Part shown: positions 53,517-64,000 of the stretch, piece after piece
Layout of the letters: each line of letters starts with the position of its first letter
How positions within the stretch are numbered: the first letter of the stretch is position 1
NCBI GenBank assembly: GCA_024291935.2
Contig: JAGTYA010000024.1
Coordinates: forward strand, 4,092,001 to 4,156,000
Direction of reading: 5' to 3'
Source of the DNA: Okapia johnstoni
Taxonomy: Eukaryota > Chordata > Mammalia > Artiodactyla > Giraffidae
DNA length: 64,000 bases
Translations under genes and position numbers: made by a program
Notes under the pieces: model-generated
Seen by the model: only the letters and a program-made list of their open reading frames with translations
What the model was told of the DNA's origin: nothing
Databases searched by the model: none

Positions 53517-54234
53517 ACCAGGAATTTAAGCAGAAACCTGAAATGGAACCAACTGACTCACACCGTAGTAAATACAAAGTAAAGCAATGATTTCGGCTTG
53601 AGCTGTCTGGTTCGGTGGTCTGGCGGAATGTCACAAACAAGCTAAGTCACTGCAAACAATGTTTTTCTGGCTGTGACCACTGGCTGTCACTTCTAATATA
53701 GCAGAATCATGTTAGGGGGGATGGAAAAAGTGAGCACCACTTCTTACCATGTTCTCCCTCGTACTGCCAGTCTCCCTCTGCCCATGTGCTGGATGTAGCA
53801 GAGACCATCCACCAATCAGGCCAGGGTAGGTAGGCCAATAGGGAGAGGCCGATCACTCTGTTCAACTACAGCCAGACTCACGCCCACAGCAGTTCCTGTG
53901 GCTCTAGCCTGGACTCCTGTACAGGAATTGGGCTCTGGCAGTGGCAGCTGGAGAGGGTAATACGAGCTCCTGCTGAATGAAGTTGGGAGAATGAATGGGT
54001 GAGCTGCAGGGGTCACTCGCAAAGGGACCAAGAGTGATAAGGAAACAACTCATTCAGGCAGATGCTTTTGATACCTAACTCCCCGACTTGCCTGTGGCAC
54101 AAGGGGATGCCATCTCCCATGGGAGAGATGAGGGTGGGAGGCCATATTCTCACTACTGAGTCTTTCTAGGAGCCAGGGCTTCAGATCACAGGCTCCAGGT
54201 CCCTTCTCTCAGCCACCCTCTCTACGTTCCATTC

Positions 54235-54396
54235 TCATTCCTTGTGCTTCTTCTTGTGCTTCTTCTTCTTTTTCTTCTTCTTTGCTGCCTTGCTGTCCTT
54301 TGACGTGTGCCTTGCCCTCTTGCCTGTATCACTCTCCGAGTCTGAGCTGTCAGAGTCAGATGACTTCCTGTCTCTATGTTTCTTCTTCTTCTTTTC
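54235..54396 (-). CDS. ZCCHC17: ZCCHC17 (pNO40), last coding exon
   Basis: The exon encodes the C-terminal 53 residues and a TGA. It begins EKKKKKHRDRKSSDSDSSDS, continues with SESDTGKRARHTSKDSKAAK and ends in a Lys-rich tail finishing KKHKKKHKE. The acceptor is a T-rich tract followed by CAG at 54399-54397. The full protein (about 241 residues) has an N-terminal S1 RNA-binding domain and a CCHC zinc knuckle, neither in this window. It is a nucleolar, ribosome-associated RNA-binding protein. The basic tail is a likely nuclear or nucleolar localisation signal and the Ser/Asp stretch a likely casein kinase 2 target; both are inferred from composition. The gene converges on FABP3. The preceding exon must lie beyond 64000, so the last intron is longer than 9.6 kb. 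Confidence 0.93.
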   Translation of the reverse strand, partial: EKKKKKHRDRKSSDSDSSDSESDTGKRARHTSKDSKAAKKKKKKKKHKKKHKE

Positions 54397-55764
54397 CTGA
54401 AAAAAAATTAAGAACTCAACATTGTATATGTGTATTTGCTTTAAAAAAACATGGCATGTAATAATCATTAGGGGATAACTTAATAAATTAGAAAACATTC
54501 GTTACAAAATAAATTACATCTTTAAGTACTAACAAGAAAAAGTGCTCAAAACAAATGGAAAAGGATCGTCATAATGCAGTATGTATTTTGAGTTCCAAGG
54601 TATATAACATATATACATACCATATGTAATATATATTTACACATATAAATTAAATATTTTGCACAGTAAATTATAATACACATAGTTAACATACTTGAAT
54701 ATACTTAAAATCACAGAAAACAGTGAAAAGGACACAAACAGGCAACAAGTGTTACCTCAGGAATGAAATGAATACAGGGAAGCTGGGGGCCTTCACTGTC
54801 CTTTTTCATTTTTTTAAAATAAGCATTTACTACTTTCATTTTTAAAAAGCACAAGATATTAATGCTGAAAGTCAAGTCCTTAGAGATCACCTGGTCTCTC
54901 AAGAGATAGTACTTTACACGTCTGAGAATAAGAGAATAATAGATTGGGGACTCCTGATTCCCAGGCTGGTTTCTATCAGACCCAGCTGCCCGGGGAAATA
55001 ACAGCCATCAATTAATAAGGCCCTACCTGCTGCCCTTGAATATTTATCATCTCTAACTTTCACAACCAACCTTACAAGAGTAAACTGATATAGAACTTCC
55101 TCAACAATCCACCCACCCCACCGTGCTGCCAAATCAACAGCACAAATGCACACAAAGAATGAGACACAGACCCGTGGGCTTCTGTAGGGTACTCAGAGCA
55201 ATTTTTAAGCATTGCATAAACCTTTTCCTTGGATTGCAAGTGTGTATGTTGCCTTGGTAAGGTTTCTAAGAAGAAGAGATTATGGGAGGAAAAAAGAGAG
55301 CAAAACAGGACAAGGCTGCTGCTCTTCCGATAGGCTTCCAGTCAGCATTCTGAGAGCTGCTAAGTCTGCCTGATGGACCAGGTCTTGGGAGCTGGCTGTG
55401 AGAAAACAGTGGACCAAACACAGAAGCAGGTGTTAGACCCAGACTTGAGTTCTGGCTTTGCCACTTACATTACTCTTATGTAACCTTGAGCAAGTCATTT
55501 TACCTCACGGTGGCCTAGTCTCCTCAAATGTAAAACAGAGATAAGACCAACACCTATGTCACATGGCCATGATGAAGATTTAAAGAGACAGCATCTGTGG
55601 CTGGAGTAGCTGAAAACCACTTGCCCCTGATCACACAGGCAGGGTTGGGATCTGCATATAGATCATCTGACTGGAAATCTGAATTTTCCTCTGTAGCACA
55701 TGGCCCCTCTTCCTGTACAGTGATGGGAGGCCTCATGGTAAATGGTGGTCAGAACAACAATTTT

Positions 55765-55985
55765 GGAACAAGACGGAATTAGGTTCAGATTCCAACTCTG
55801 CCACTTACTATGTGACTTAGAACAAAAGACTTAACTTTTTTGAACTTAAGTTTTCATTTCAGTAAACTACAAATAATAAATGCCCACTTCAGAAGATGCT
55901 ATGAGGATTAAACATGGTAAGAACTGTCATTAACTATAGAGCCTAATACACAGAAAGTACTCAGTGATAGCCAGAAGTATCATAC
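55765..55985 (+). repeat. MIR SINE
   Basis: The element has 'aattaggttcagattccaac', 'tctgccacttactatgtgac', 'atgctatgaggattaaacat' and 'cacagaaagtactcagtgat'. Confidence 0.7.
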
Positions 55986-56496
55986 TATTCTCTCAGAGAA
56001 TTCCCATGATGTTCTGGCAGTCTGGCCAAGTATCTACAGCAGATAAGTCAAATTTTGGTTTAAAATTCTTTCTTGGAGTCTCCAGTGGAGCAGAAAGAGG
56101 GGAAGCTTGCCAGGCCCATGTTACCAAGCTGTAGGAACCATGGCTGGGAGAAGCTAAGAGTCGGCAGATCCATGGACGCCATTCACAGGCTATATGGGCT
56201 TGGCAGCCTTGTCAGTTTCTGCCCCTCAGGTAGGACAGAGTCCTGGAAAAGCAAATAAGCAAGTGCAGAGTCTGGCACCAATTCCCCCAAGCCTGGCCCA
56301 CCCTGGATAAATAAATGAGAATGGAGAGTAATAATGCTACTTTACAACCAAATAGCACTTTAGTTTATCTAGCTTTCCACATTTCATATCTAGTAATATT
56401 AATTTGGTAAGGTCAAAATTCAAGAATTATTATTGCCATTTTACAGAGGTGAAAACAATGAAAGAAGTGAACTGAGCTACACCAAAGACAAGAACA

Positions 56497-56612
56497 GGGC
56501 TTCCCTGGTATCTCAGCTGGTAAAGAATCTGCCTGCAGTGCAGGAGACTCTGGTTCGATTCCTGGGTCAGGAAGATCCCCTAGAGAAGGGATAGGCTACT
56601 CACTCCAGTATT
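56497..56612 (+). mobile_element. Truncated Bov-tA unit (first of a tandem pair)
   Basis: The unit has 'gggcttccctggtatctcag', 'tctggttcgattcctgggtc' and 'ctactcactccagtattctt'. It stops there and a second SINE head follows at once. Confidence 0.88.
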
Positions 56613-56828
56613 CTTGGGCTTACCTGGTGGCTCAGAAGTAAAGAACCTGCCTGCAATGCTGCATACCTGGGTTTGATCCCTGGGTTGGAAAGATCCCCTG
56701 GAGGAGGGCATGGCAACCCACTCCAGTATTCTTGCCTGGAGAATCCCCATGGACAGAGGAGTCTGACAAGCTGCAGTCTACGGGGTCACAAAGAGTCGGA
56801 CATGACTGAGCAACTAAGCACAGCACAC
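56613..56828 (+). mobile_element. Bov-tA SINE (second of a tandem pair)
   Basis: The unit starts 'gggcttacctggtggctcag' directly after the truncated unit, and runs through 'gcaacccactccagtattct' to 'agagtcggacatgactgagc'. The pair shares one context, which suggests a dimeric SINE. Confidence 0.9.
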
Positions 56829-57658
56829 AGAGCCAAGACAAGAACATTAAACTTTCTAATCCAGAGTTTGGCATTATTTGTACTTTGCTCTCTCTCAATG
56901 ATGAATGTGCAAAAGGAGAAAAGAGAAGAACAAATCACTAGAGAACTCTGGCATACTAGAATGTGGCCTCTAGCTAGCAAGGAGGACTCAGGGAGATGGT
57001 CTTCTAGACCTCAGTCTTGACATAGAGGCTCTTTTGCACACTGAACAAAGAAAATCTAGTTCTCCAGCAGGCTGGCACCATTTTCATTGTGTGTCTATCT
57101 TGAGCTGGAGAACAAAAATTACTTCATATGTTGTAGTTCAAGAGGAAAGTTGGGGGTTAGGGTAGAGGTGAAAATGGAAAGTCAGAGGTACTGGTCCCTC
57201 AACTGCATTCAATGGGAAAGAGGAGCATAAGGTAAAGGGTAGTGAACCAGGGGTGTGAGCTCATGGCAGACAGGCCAGAAGGACAGCGGAAAGAAGGCAT
57301 TGTTCAAAACCACTCTCTCGGAAAAGCACATATCCTGTGCTACAGCAGTTAGTCCATCCACTGTCTCTATAGTTCTGAAAAAGGATAGCAGTAAACTAGC
57401 ATGAGATAAAAACAAAAGCTGAGAAAGGGGAAATAACAGCAGTTAACACTTATTGAGCACCTAGTTTTCTAGATACTGGGCTGGGCACTTAGTGTACATA
57501 CCTCATGACCTTCACAACAAACCTATTAAGTGGGTATAATCATATATTTTCAGGAAAGACAATTATAACTTCAGAAAGGTTTACTGAGATACAGTGCCTT
57601 GCCCAAGTGGTAGAACCTGGATTCAACTCAGGCTGGGCCCCAAATCAGATGCTTTTTA

Positions 57659-57865
57659 CATGGGCTTCCCAGCTGACTCAGTGGTAAAGAATCTGCCTAC
57701 CAACACAGGAGATGTTGGACACAGGGGTTCAATCCCCGGATCGGGAGGATCCCCTGGAGTAGGAAATGGCAACCCACTCCAGTATTCTTGCCTGGAGAAT
57801 CCCATAGACAGAAGAGCCTAGGATGCTACAGTCCATGGAGTTGCAAAGAGTCAGACACAACTGAG
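57659..57865 (+). mobile_element. Bov-tA SINE with target-site duplication, in an MIR
   Basis: The element spans 'catgggcttcccagctgact' to 'cagacacaactgag'. The flanking repeats caaatcagatgcttttta (57641-57658) and caaatcagatgttcttta (57866-57883) match at 16 of 18 positions. It lies at the edge of an antisense MIR. Confidence 0.92.
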
Positions 57866-57984
57866 CAAATCAGATGTTCTTTATAGCTCTATGTATATTA
57901 AAGGCAGCAACTAAATTAGCATTTTTTAACCCAATGGCACTGATCTAGCCAAAAATCAGGCAAGCAAGCAAGCAAGCATATATT

Positions 57985-58368
57985 CTTTTTCATTCTTTTT
58001 TTTTGGTGGCACTGGGTCTTCATTCCTGCACACAGGCTTTCTCGAGTTGCCATGAACAGGATCTGCTCTTTGTTGCAGTGAGCAGGCTTCTCATTGTGGT
58101 GGCTTCTCCTGTTGCCAAGCACAGGCTTTAGGCACACAGGCGTTAGTAGTTGCAGCACAGAGCCTCATTAGCTGTGGTTTGTGGGCCCTAGAGTGTGTGG
58201 GCTCCAGTAGTTGCAGCTTGCAGTCTCTAGAGCGCAGGCTCAGTAGTTGTGGCACATTGGCTTAGTTGCCCACAGCATGTGGAACATTCTCGGACCAGGG
58301 ATCAAACCCATGTCCCCTGCACTGGCAGGCAGATTCCTATCCACTGTGCCACCAGGGAAGTCTTCTTC
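57985..58368 (-). mobile_element. tRNA-Glu-derived SINE (CHR type), antisense
   Basis: The reverse pattern is clear: 'ggtggcactgggtcttcatt', 'ggcttctcattgtggtggct', 'ctctagagcgcaggctcagt', 'accagggatcaaacccatgt', 'ccactgtgccaccagggaag'. Confidence 0.9.
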
Positions 58369-58369
58369 T

Positions 58370-59400
58370 ACTTATTCTTAAGAACTATTCTTGAGAAAGC
58401 ACTGGTTATTTATTCTCTTATTCTTGAGAAATGATTGATTCTCAAGAGAAAATTTGATTCTCAAACTGATTCTCCAGAGTGAATTTCTGTAAAGTAGGAT
58501 GGAAGGTGATTCCTGGTTAGAATTTGCCTATAAGCCCCACTTTATCAAAGCTTGGAAAGGGTAAGACCAGAAGGAAAAGGTTTATTAATCAACTCACAAA
58601 TATTTACTGAACTTTACTACCTACAGAGCATTTTAGAAAGCCATAGTTACATACAGTGTTGCTTAGGAGATAAGAACACACAGATTTTTAATATAATTCA
58701 GACAAATAGAGTACCTACTAAAGCCATAGTAGCAGATGCAAAGTAAACACATTTAGTAGCTCAGTAGTAGTGACTGGCACCATTCCTCCAAACCTGAACT
58801 AACCTCGTCAAACAAGGGAAACAATAACTCCCTATAACCATACAGTACACTCATTCAACAAATATTTGTTGAGTACCTTCTATAAGCCAGGAATATCTAC
58901 TAATTTGTCTCTTGTAATACTTGAATGACGTTAGAAATCAGGGATCAGAAGCCTTCAAGGTACACGCTAATCAAGGAGAAACACTAATTAAGACAATAGG
59001 CAGTCCATGGAAGTGATGTAAGAAAAGTACAAGCAACATACCATGGACACATAAGGGAAAGAAATCAATTACATCTGAGGAATTTGGAATGGTCTCATGA
59101 AGGATAGGTAATGTATTGTACTTCTAAAGGATGAATATGGCTTTGGCAGGTGGAGTAGGGGTGGTAATGCTGATGAAAGAAGGGAAGTGAGGGTCTTCCA
59201 GACAGAGGGAAGACAGATGAGGTAAATGCTTGAAAGATCCCATGTGGCTTATTTACCATGTACTGGGTCCCATCACTTCTTTCTTACTCAAAGAAAAGGA
59301 TTGTCAGTCCAAGAATTGTCCCCTCTCTTCTGCATCAAATTTTCCTTCTTTAATGGCTCATTCCCAGCAGTAAACAAATGTGCTCTTATAGTTCCCATTA
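58370..59400. other. ZCCHC17 intron, unclassified
   Basis: A short tandem of 'attctcaagagaaaatttgattctcaaactgattctc' type motifs occurs near 58436-58478. Otherwise A/T-rich sequence without recognised elements. Confidence 0.45.
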
Positions 59401-59409
59401 AAGAAAAAA

Positions 59410-60685
59410 ACAAAACCCTCCTAAGCAATTTTAACCAGGTTAAAACTGTTAACCTGGTTAACACCACTCTACTGAAACAGGTCTTGTCAAAGTTACCAAT
59501 GATCTCCACACGGCCAAATTCATGGTCAATCCTTAGGCCTCATTTACTTGATCAATCAGCTGCATTTGACACAGTCTATAAATACACTTCCATAAAATAC
59601 ACTCCTCACTTAACTTCCACCACATTCTCTCACTTTCCACCAATTTCCCTAGCTGTTCTTTTTCAGTCTCCCTTGCTCGTTCCCTCGCTCCATAACCTCT
59701 AAAAATTGAAACACTCTGGGGCTCAAGTTCTCAAACCTGTTCCCTTCCCTATATTTACTCTCCAGGCAATCTCATATATGAACTCAAATACCATCTATCT
59801 ATAGATGTCTCCCAAATTTATATCTTACTTGAGCCTTTCCTTTGAACTCCAAAACTACACATCCAACTGCTCACTCTACACATCCATGTGTGTACCTGAT
59901 AGGCTTCCATGCCTCACCCACTCCCAAACCTACCTTCCCACCCCTCCAGTTTTCTCTCCCATTTTCACTGATGACAACTCAAACTAAACCCAACTGCTCT
60001 CCATTCCCAAACTTACTTCTGCATTCCTTCTCTTAGCTCAGTTAGTTAACCTAAAACCTTGCAGTCATCTTCAATTGTTCTCTTTCTTATCTCACATCTG
60101 ATCACTCAACAAATTCTGTCAGCTCTGCCTTCAAAATGTATCCATACTTCAAGTCCCTTCTCACCACCTCCACTACTATCATTCTAGTCCAAGCCACCAT
60201 CATCTCTCACGTGGAATATTAATACTGTCTATTACCTAGCTTGCTACTTCCACCTTTGCCTTTTGACCATCTAATTTTCATACATTAGCCAGAATAATTC
60301 ACTTAAAAGAGAAGTCAGATCATATCATCCCTCTACTCAAAACCCCTAATGACATCCATCTCATTCTAAGTGAAAGCTGAAGTCCTCATATTCTCATATA
60401 AGGCCCTGGTTTCCTCTAACTCATTCACTTCCTATACTGGTCTTCTTGCTGTTCCTTAAAAATGCCAAGTTCATTCCCAATACCTAGCTATTGGACTTGT
60501 TGAAGGGCTCTCTCACCACTTCTCTAAGTAGCTTGCTTTCTCACTTCCTTCAAAGATCAACTCAAATGATGCTTTATGAGAAAAGCCTGCCCTTACCATT
60601 CTGTCTAGAATGGGAAGTCACCTATTCCCTTACCCCATTCTACTATTACCTATCTCTCATAACCAAATCAATTTTTATCCATAGC
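59410..60685 (+). repeat. L2 LINE 3' region, about 1.25 kb
   Basis: L2 reading order is visible: 'caaagttaccaatgatctcc', 'cagctgcatttgacacagtc', 'gatgtctcccaaatttatat', 'ccaagccaccatcatctctc', 'agaagtcagatcatatcatc'. The encoded L2 RT motifs are decayed. This is an unusually long stretch of an ancient LINE. A Bov-tA lies at its 3' edge. Confidence 0.8.
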
Positions 60686-60691
60686 ACCTAT

Positions 60692-60900
60692 TGGACTTCC
60701 CTGGTGGCTCAGACAGCAAAGAATCTGCCTGCAGTGCAAGAGACCCAAGTTTGATCCCTGGGTTGGGAAGATCTCCTGGATAAGGGAATAGCTACCCACT
60801 CCAGTATTCTGCCTGGAGAATCCCATGGACAGAGGAGCCTGGCGGGATACAGTCCATGGGGTTGCAAAGAGTCAAACATGACTGAGCAGATTAACACACA
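60692..60900 (+). mobile_element. Bov-tA SINE
   Basis: The element runs from 'ttggacttccctggtggctc' through 'agacccaagtttgatccctg' and 'acccactccagtattctgcc' to 'gagtcaaacatgactgagca'. Imperfect flanks 'atagcaccta' and 'acagcactta' suggest the duplication. Confidence 0.92.
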
Positions 60901-60904
60901 ACAC

Positions 60905-61755
60905 ACAGCACTTATCAGTACTTGAAATGTTAGTATTTACTTACTTAGTTCATTGTCTGTAACCCTCATTAGAAAGAAAGTGCCATGAATTTTACCTGTT
61001 TGGTCACTATGTACCTGCAATGACTAGAGCTTGGCATATAACAGAAATTCTTTTAATGAATAAGGTTGGAGGAGACTGTGTGTCAGAAAGGACTGGTAAA
61101 GAGATGATATTGGGATGTTGGACAAATCATGAAAAGTCTTAAAGGAACTCAGACTTTTCCATAGAAAAAGGGGAATCATAGAAGGCTTTTGAGCAGACTA
61201 CACTGGATGACCCTCTGTGCTCCAGTAGAATGGGCCGAGGACTGGCAACCTCTCTTGAAGATAGGCACCAGAAATTCTCTGGACAACAGAACAGAGCCAG
61301 CACTGCAGCCAAGGGATGGCATTTCTATTTCTGTTTTCTATATATAGTACAGCAGAGAGTAATTATAGTAGCTGAATCAAAAGAAGAAAATTATATTCTG
61401 GATCAAATATAGATAAACTTCACTATAATAAGTGGGCATCCTAATCCCAAGGTAGATGCTTCCTCATAATAGAGCCTGATTTAGAAAGACCCATGATGGC
61501 ATATGATAAGTGAAAGAGGCTAGCAAAGCACAGACCACAGGTTCATGGAAAGAGTATCCAGGGCCTCACTATAAAAGCCTCTATTCCTATTTTACTAGCT
61601 TCTTCATGGCCCGTTTCCATTTGCAACACAGAGTTTCCTCTTGTTCTAATTATGGCCAACAAAAATGACTTGCAATTTTCAGACACTGGGATGAAAACTG
61701 TCATGTAGTGAATAGGTATAGCACTGAATTAAACCAATGCATACTAGATTTTTGT
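60905..61755. other. ZCCHC17 intron, unclassified
   Basis: No gene, exon or recognised repeat. The 60-codon plus-strand frame at 61230 lacks homology. Confidence 0.45.
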
Positions 61756-61759
61756 ACAA

Positions 61760-61888
61760 GGCTTCCCTGGTGGTCCAGTGGTTAAGACTCGGCACTTCTA
61801 CTACAGAGGGCACAGGTTTGATTCCTGGTCGGGTAACCAAGATCCCACACGGCAGAGTGCCCCCAAAAAGGAAAAGGAAAAAAAATTA
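61760..61888 (+). mobile_element. Short tRNA-Glu-type SINE
   Basis: The element has 'ggcttccctggtggtccagt', 'ggttaagactcggcacttct', 'gggcacaggtttgattcctg' and an A-rich tail 'ggaaaaggaaaaaaaatt'. Confidence 0.88.
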
Positions 61889-61889
61889 A

Positions 61890-62435
61890 GATATTTTATA
61901 AATTGTAAATACTAAACAAATGTACGGCATAAAAGATAATGAAGGGATTAACGACAAGGTGAGAAGACAATGATGCTAGCTGCTTTCTTGGTAGAAACAA
62001 TGGGCACCAAGGGGGAAGATTTTAGTTCCAATTCCCTAGAGCACTCTTTAATCAAAGAGGACTCATGAGTCAGAAGTTCATATACACAAAGGTACTTTAA
62101 AAAGTAGTAAGGTATGATGACTATTACTGCCACTGTTCATCAGACTATTTCTCTACTAAGTGAAGAGCGACAGAAGGTTGGATAATGGGTTGACTAAGCA
62201 GGTCGTAAAGAGCCTCATACCTAGCAGATCCTTAATAATTATTTTGGAGAACTAAAATACACATCTCAAAGCAGCTTTAGAAACAAAGCAATAACTAATT
62301 GTACCAGCTGTATTAAGCAACGCAAAAACACCCAGACCCACAGAAGTGAGAAAACCACAGAACCATTTTAGGAATCTGACAAACACCATTTAAACTCTAA
62401 AAGGTTAAAAGAGAATGAAAAAAAAAATCCCTGCA
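61890..62435. other. ZCCHC17 intron, unclassified
   Basis: A/T-rich sequence without recognised exon or repeat family. Confidence 0.45.
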
Positions 62436-62439
62436 ACAT

Positions 62440-62772
62440 ATAAATAGGATTCAGTTTAAAATCAAGCTCTACTAAAGAAGTAAAATTATCTGTCTATAGA
62501 TACAATCTTTATGTAGAAAATCCTTAAAGTTTCCACAAAAATCTATTAGAACTAATCAATGAATTCAGAAAAGTTGCAGGATACAAAATCAACATACAAG
62601 AACCAGTTTCATTTCTATACACTAACAACTAGCAATCCGAAAAGGAATTAAGACAACAATTCCATTTATAATAGCATCAAAAAGAATAAAATACTTAGGA
62701 ATAAACTTAACCAGGGAGGCAAAAATATTAATAATTCTACACTGAAAACTACAAAACAATGCATAAAGAAAT
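62440..62772 (+). mobile_element. L1 ORF2-region fragment
   Basis: 'gttgcaggatacaaaatcaa', 'atacactaacaactagcaat', 'attccatttataatagcatc' and 'aatacttaggaataaactta' match the well-known L1 ORF2 segment in sense orientation. The BovB follows directly. Confidence 0.78.
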
Positions 62773-62775
62773 TAT

Positions 62776-63740
62776 TCCATGGCAAATAGAGGGCGAAAAA
62801 GTAGAAGCAGTGATAGATTTGATTTTCTTGGGCTCCAAAATCACTGTGGACAGTGACTGCAGCCATGAAATTAAAAGACGCTTGCTCCTTGGAAAGAAAG
62901 CTATGACAAACCTAGACAGCAGAGATTAAAAAGCAGAGACATCACTTTACCAACAAAGGTCTGTAGGTCTGTATAGTCAAAGCTATGGTTTTCCCAGTAG
63001 TCATGTATGGATGGGAGAAGGCAATGGCACCCCACTCCAGTACTCTTGCCTGGAAAATCCCATGGACGGAGGAGCCTGGTGGGCTACAGTACATGGGGTC
63101 GCTAAGAGTCGGACACGACTGAGCAACTTCACTTTCACTTTTCCCTTTCATGCACTGGTGAAGTAAATGGCAACCCACTCCAGTATTCTTGTCTGGAGAA
63201 TTCCAGGGACGGCGGAGCCTGGTAGGCTGCCATCTGTGGGGTCGCACAGAGTCAGACACGACTGAAGCGACTTAGCAGCAGCAGCAGCATGTATGGATGT
63301 GAGAATTGGACCATAAAGAAGGCTGAGTACTGAAGAATGGATGTTTTCAAACTGTGGTGCTGGAGAAAACTCTTGTGAGTCCCTTGGACAGCAATGAGAT
63401 CAAACCATTCAATCCTAAAGGAAACCAACCCTGAATATTCGTTGTAAGGACTGATGCTGAAGCTGAAGCTCCAATACTTTGGCCACCTGATGCAAAGAGC
63501 CAACTCACTGGAAAAGATCAGGATGCTGGGAAAGACTGAAGGCAAAAGGAGAAGTGGATGACAGAGGATGAGATGAAAAGGGGATGACAGAGGATGAGAT
63601 GACATATGAGAAATAGCATCACCAACTCAATGGACATGAATTTGAGCAAACTCCAAGAGATAATCAAAGGGAAGTCTGGCGTGCTGCAGTCCGTGGGGTT
63701 GCAAAGAGTTGGACAAGATTTAGCCACTGAACAACAACAG
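62776..63740 (+). mobile_element. BovB LINE 3' region, split by a Bov-A2
   Basis: BovB sequence begins 'ccatggcaaatagagggcga', contains 'ctgcagccatgaaattaaaa', and ends 'ccactgaacaacaac'. A Bov-A2 at 63014-63288 interrupts it. A local duplication 'gatgacagaggatgagatga' occurs at 63557-63602. The coding frame is broken. I did not see a clear target-site duplication for the BovB itself. Confidence 0.9.
63014..63288 (+). mobile_element. Bov-A2 SINE nested in BovB, exact target-site duplication
   Basis: Two related Bov-A units are present: 'ggagaaggcaatggcacccc...' and 'gtaaatggcaacccactcca...'. The element ends in 'cttagcagcagcagcagc'. ATGTATGGATG at 63003-63013 and 63289-63299 is a perfect 11-bp duplication. 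It must post-date the BovB. Confidence 0.95.
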
Positions 63741-63944
63741 TTACAAAAGAGAAGGGAGTAATACAACAGCCACAGCCTCAGAGCAGTCCACATTCAGTTA
63801 AAGCAGAGGGCAAAAGAGAATCAAGCAGTGAGAAAGAGAAGGGTTTTTTCAAAAAAATCAGATGTCCAGACCCAGGCCCTATGAACTTGGTACTCAAGAG
63901 GTAGAAGGGAAATATGTATTTTTAAAATCTCCCTGGGCTGGGAC

Positions 63945-64000
63945 TTCCCTGATGGTACAGTGGACAAGAATCTGCCTGGCAGTGCAGGGGACTCAAGTTC
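63945..64000 (+). mobile_element. SINE head cut by the window edge
   Basis: 'gggacttccctgatggtaca' and 'tctgcctggcagtgcagggg' match the start of a tRNA-Glu-type ruminant SINE. The rest lies beyond position 64000. Confidence 0.8.

Larger units (their letters stand above)
54397..59220. other. ZCCHC17 last intron, proximal part
   Basis: A/T-rich sequence with (AT)-rich patches near 54600-54670, MIR pieces in plus sense at about 55430-55560 and 55765-55985, an antisense MIR at about 57435-57640 and the SINEs listed separately. No further ZCCHC17 exon was recognised. Confidence 0.6.

Noticed and set aside
57209..57415. Candidate additional ZCCHC17 exon on the minus strand with a TTTTTCAG-like acceptor
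   Set aside because: The translation does not match any part of ZCCHC17 that I recall. The zinc-knuckle and S1 exons were searched for by eye across 54.4-64 kb and not found.

Overview
This is a nuclear genome window from a ruminant, almost certainly a bovid (cattle, sheep or goat type). Three things show this: spliced vertebrate genes with GT-AG introns, many ruminant-restricted retroposons (BovB LINEs, Bov-tA and Bov-A2 SINEs, cetartiodactyl tRNA-Glu SINEs), and old mammalian repeats (MIR, L2, L1). I could not settle the species by eye. The gene order SERINC2 - FABP3 - ZCCHC17 matches the known mammalian synteny block (human 1p35; bovine FABP3 is on chromosome 2).

Layout. From 1 to about 9.3 kb lies the 5' part of SERINC2 on the minus strand: three coding exons (9167-9205, 1482-1643, 195-385) and a CpG-island promoter around 8.8-9.45 kb. 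The rest of the gene lies off the left edge. From about 9.5 to 44.3 kb is a long intergenic stretch with no convincing functional gene. It holds layered retroposons, a processed pseudogene of WDR77 (MEP50) at about 18.4-19.7 kb that later insertions have interrupted, a 5'-truncated BovB with a 343-codon open reverse-transcriptase frame (24831-26142), a second BovB (about 32.5-34.08 kb), and probable LTR material. From 44.4 to 52.8 kb is FABP3, the heart-type fatty acid-binding protein, on the plus strand. It is complete: four coding exons giving 133 residues, a TATA-like box preceded by a perfect GTCACGTGAC palindrome, and an AATAAA signal. From about 53.5 to 64 kb is the last coding exon of ZCCHC17 on the minus strand (54235-54396) plus more than 9.6 kb of its last intron, filled with L2, L1, BovB and SINE copies.

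The genes do not form a pathway. FABP3 and ZCCHC17 converge tail to tail with stop codons about 1.7 kb apart. SERINC2 and FABP3 diverge across about 36 kb.

I found no novel enzymatic, defence or mobile system. The notable observations are retroposon archaeology (many insertions dated relative to one another by exact target-site duplications), a small unidentified retro-insert inside the WDR77 pseudogene, the CLEAR/E-box palindrome at the FABP3 promoter, a G19 homopolymer in FABP3 intron 1, and an orphan TATA-like element near 36.94 kb.
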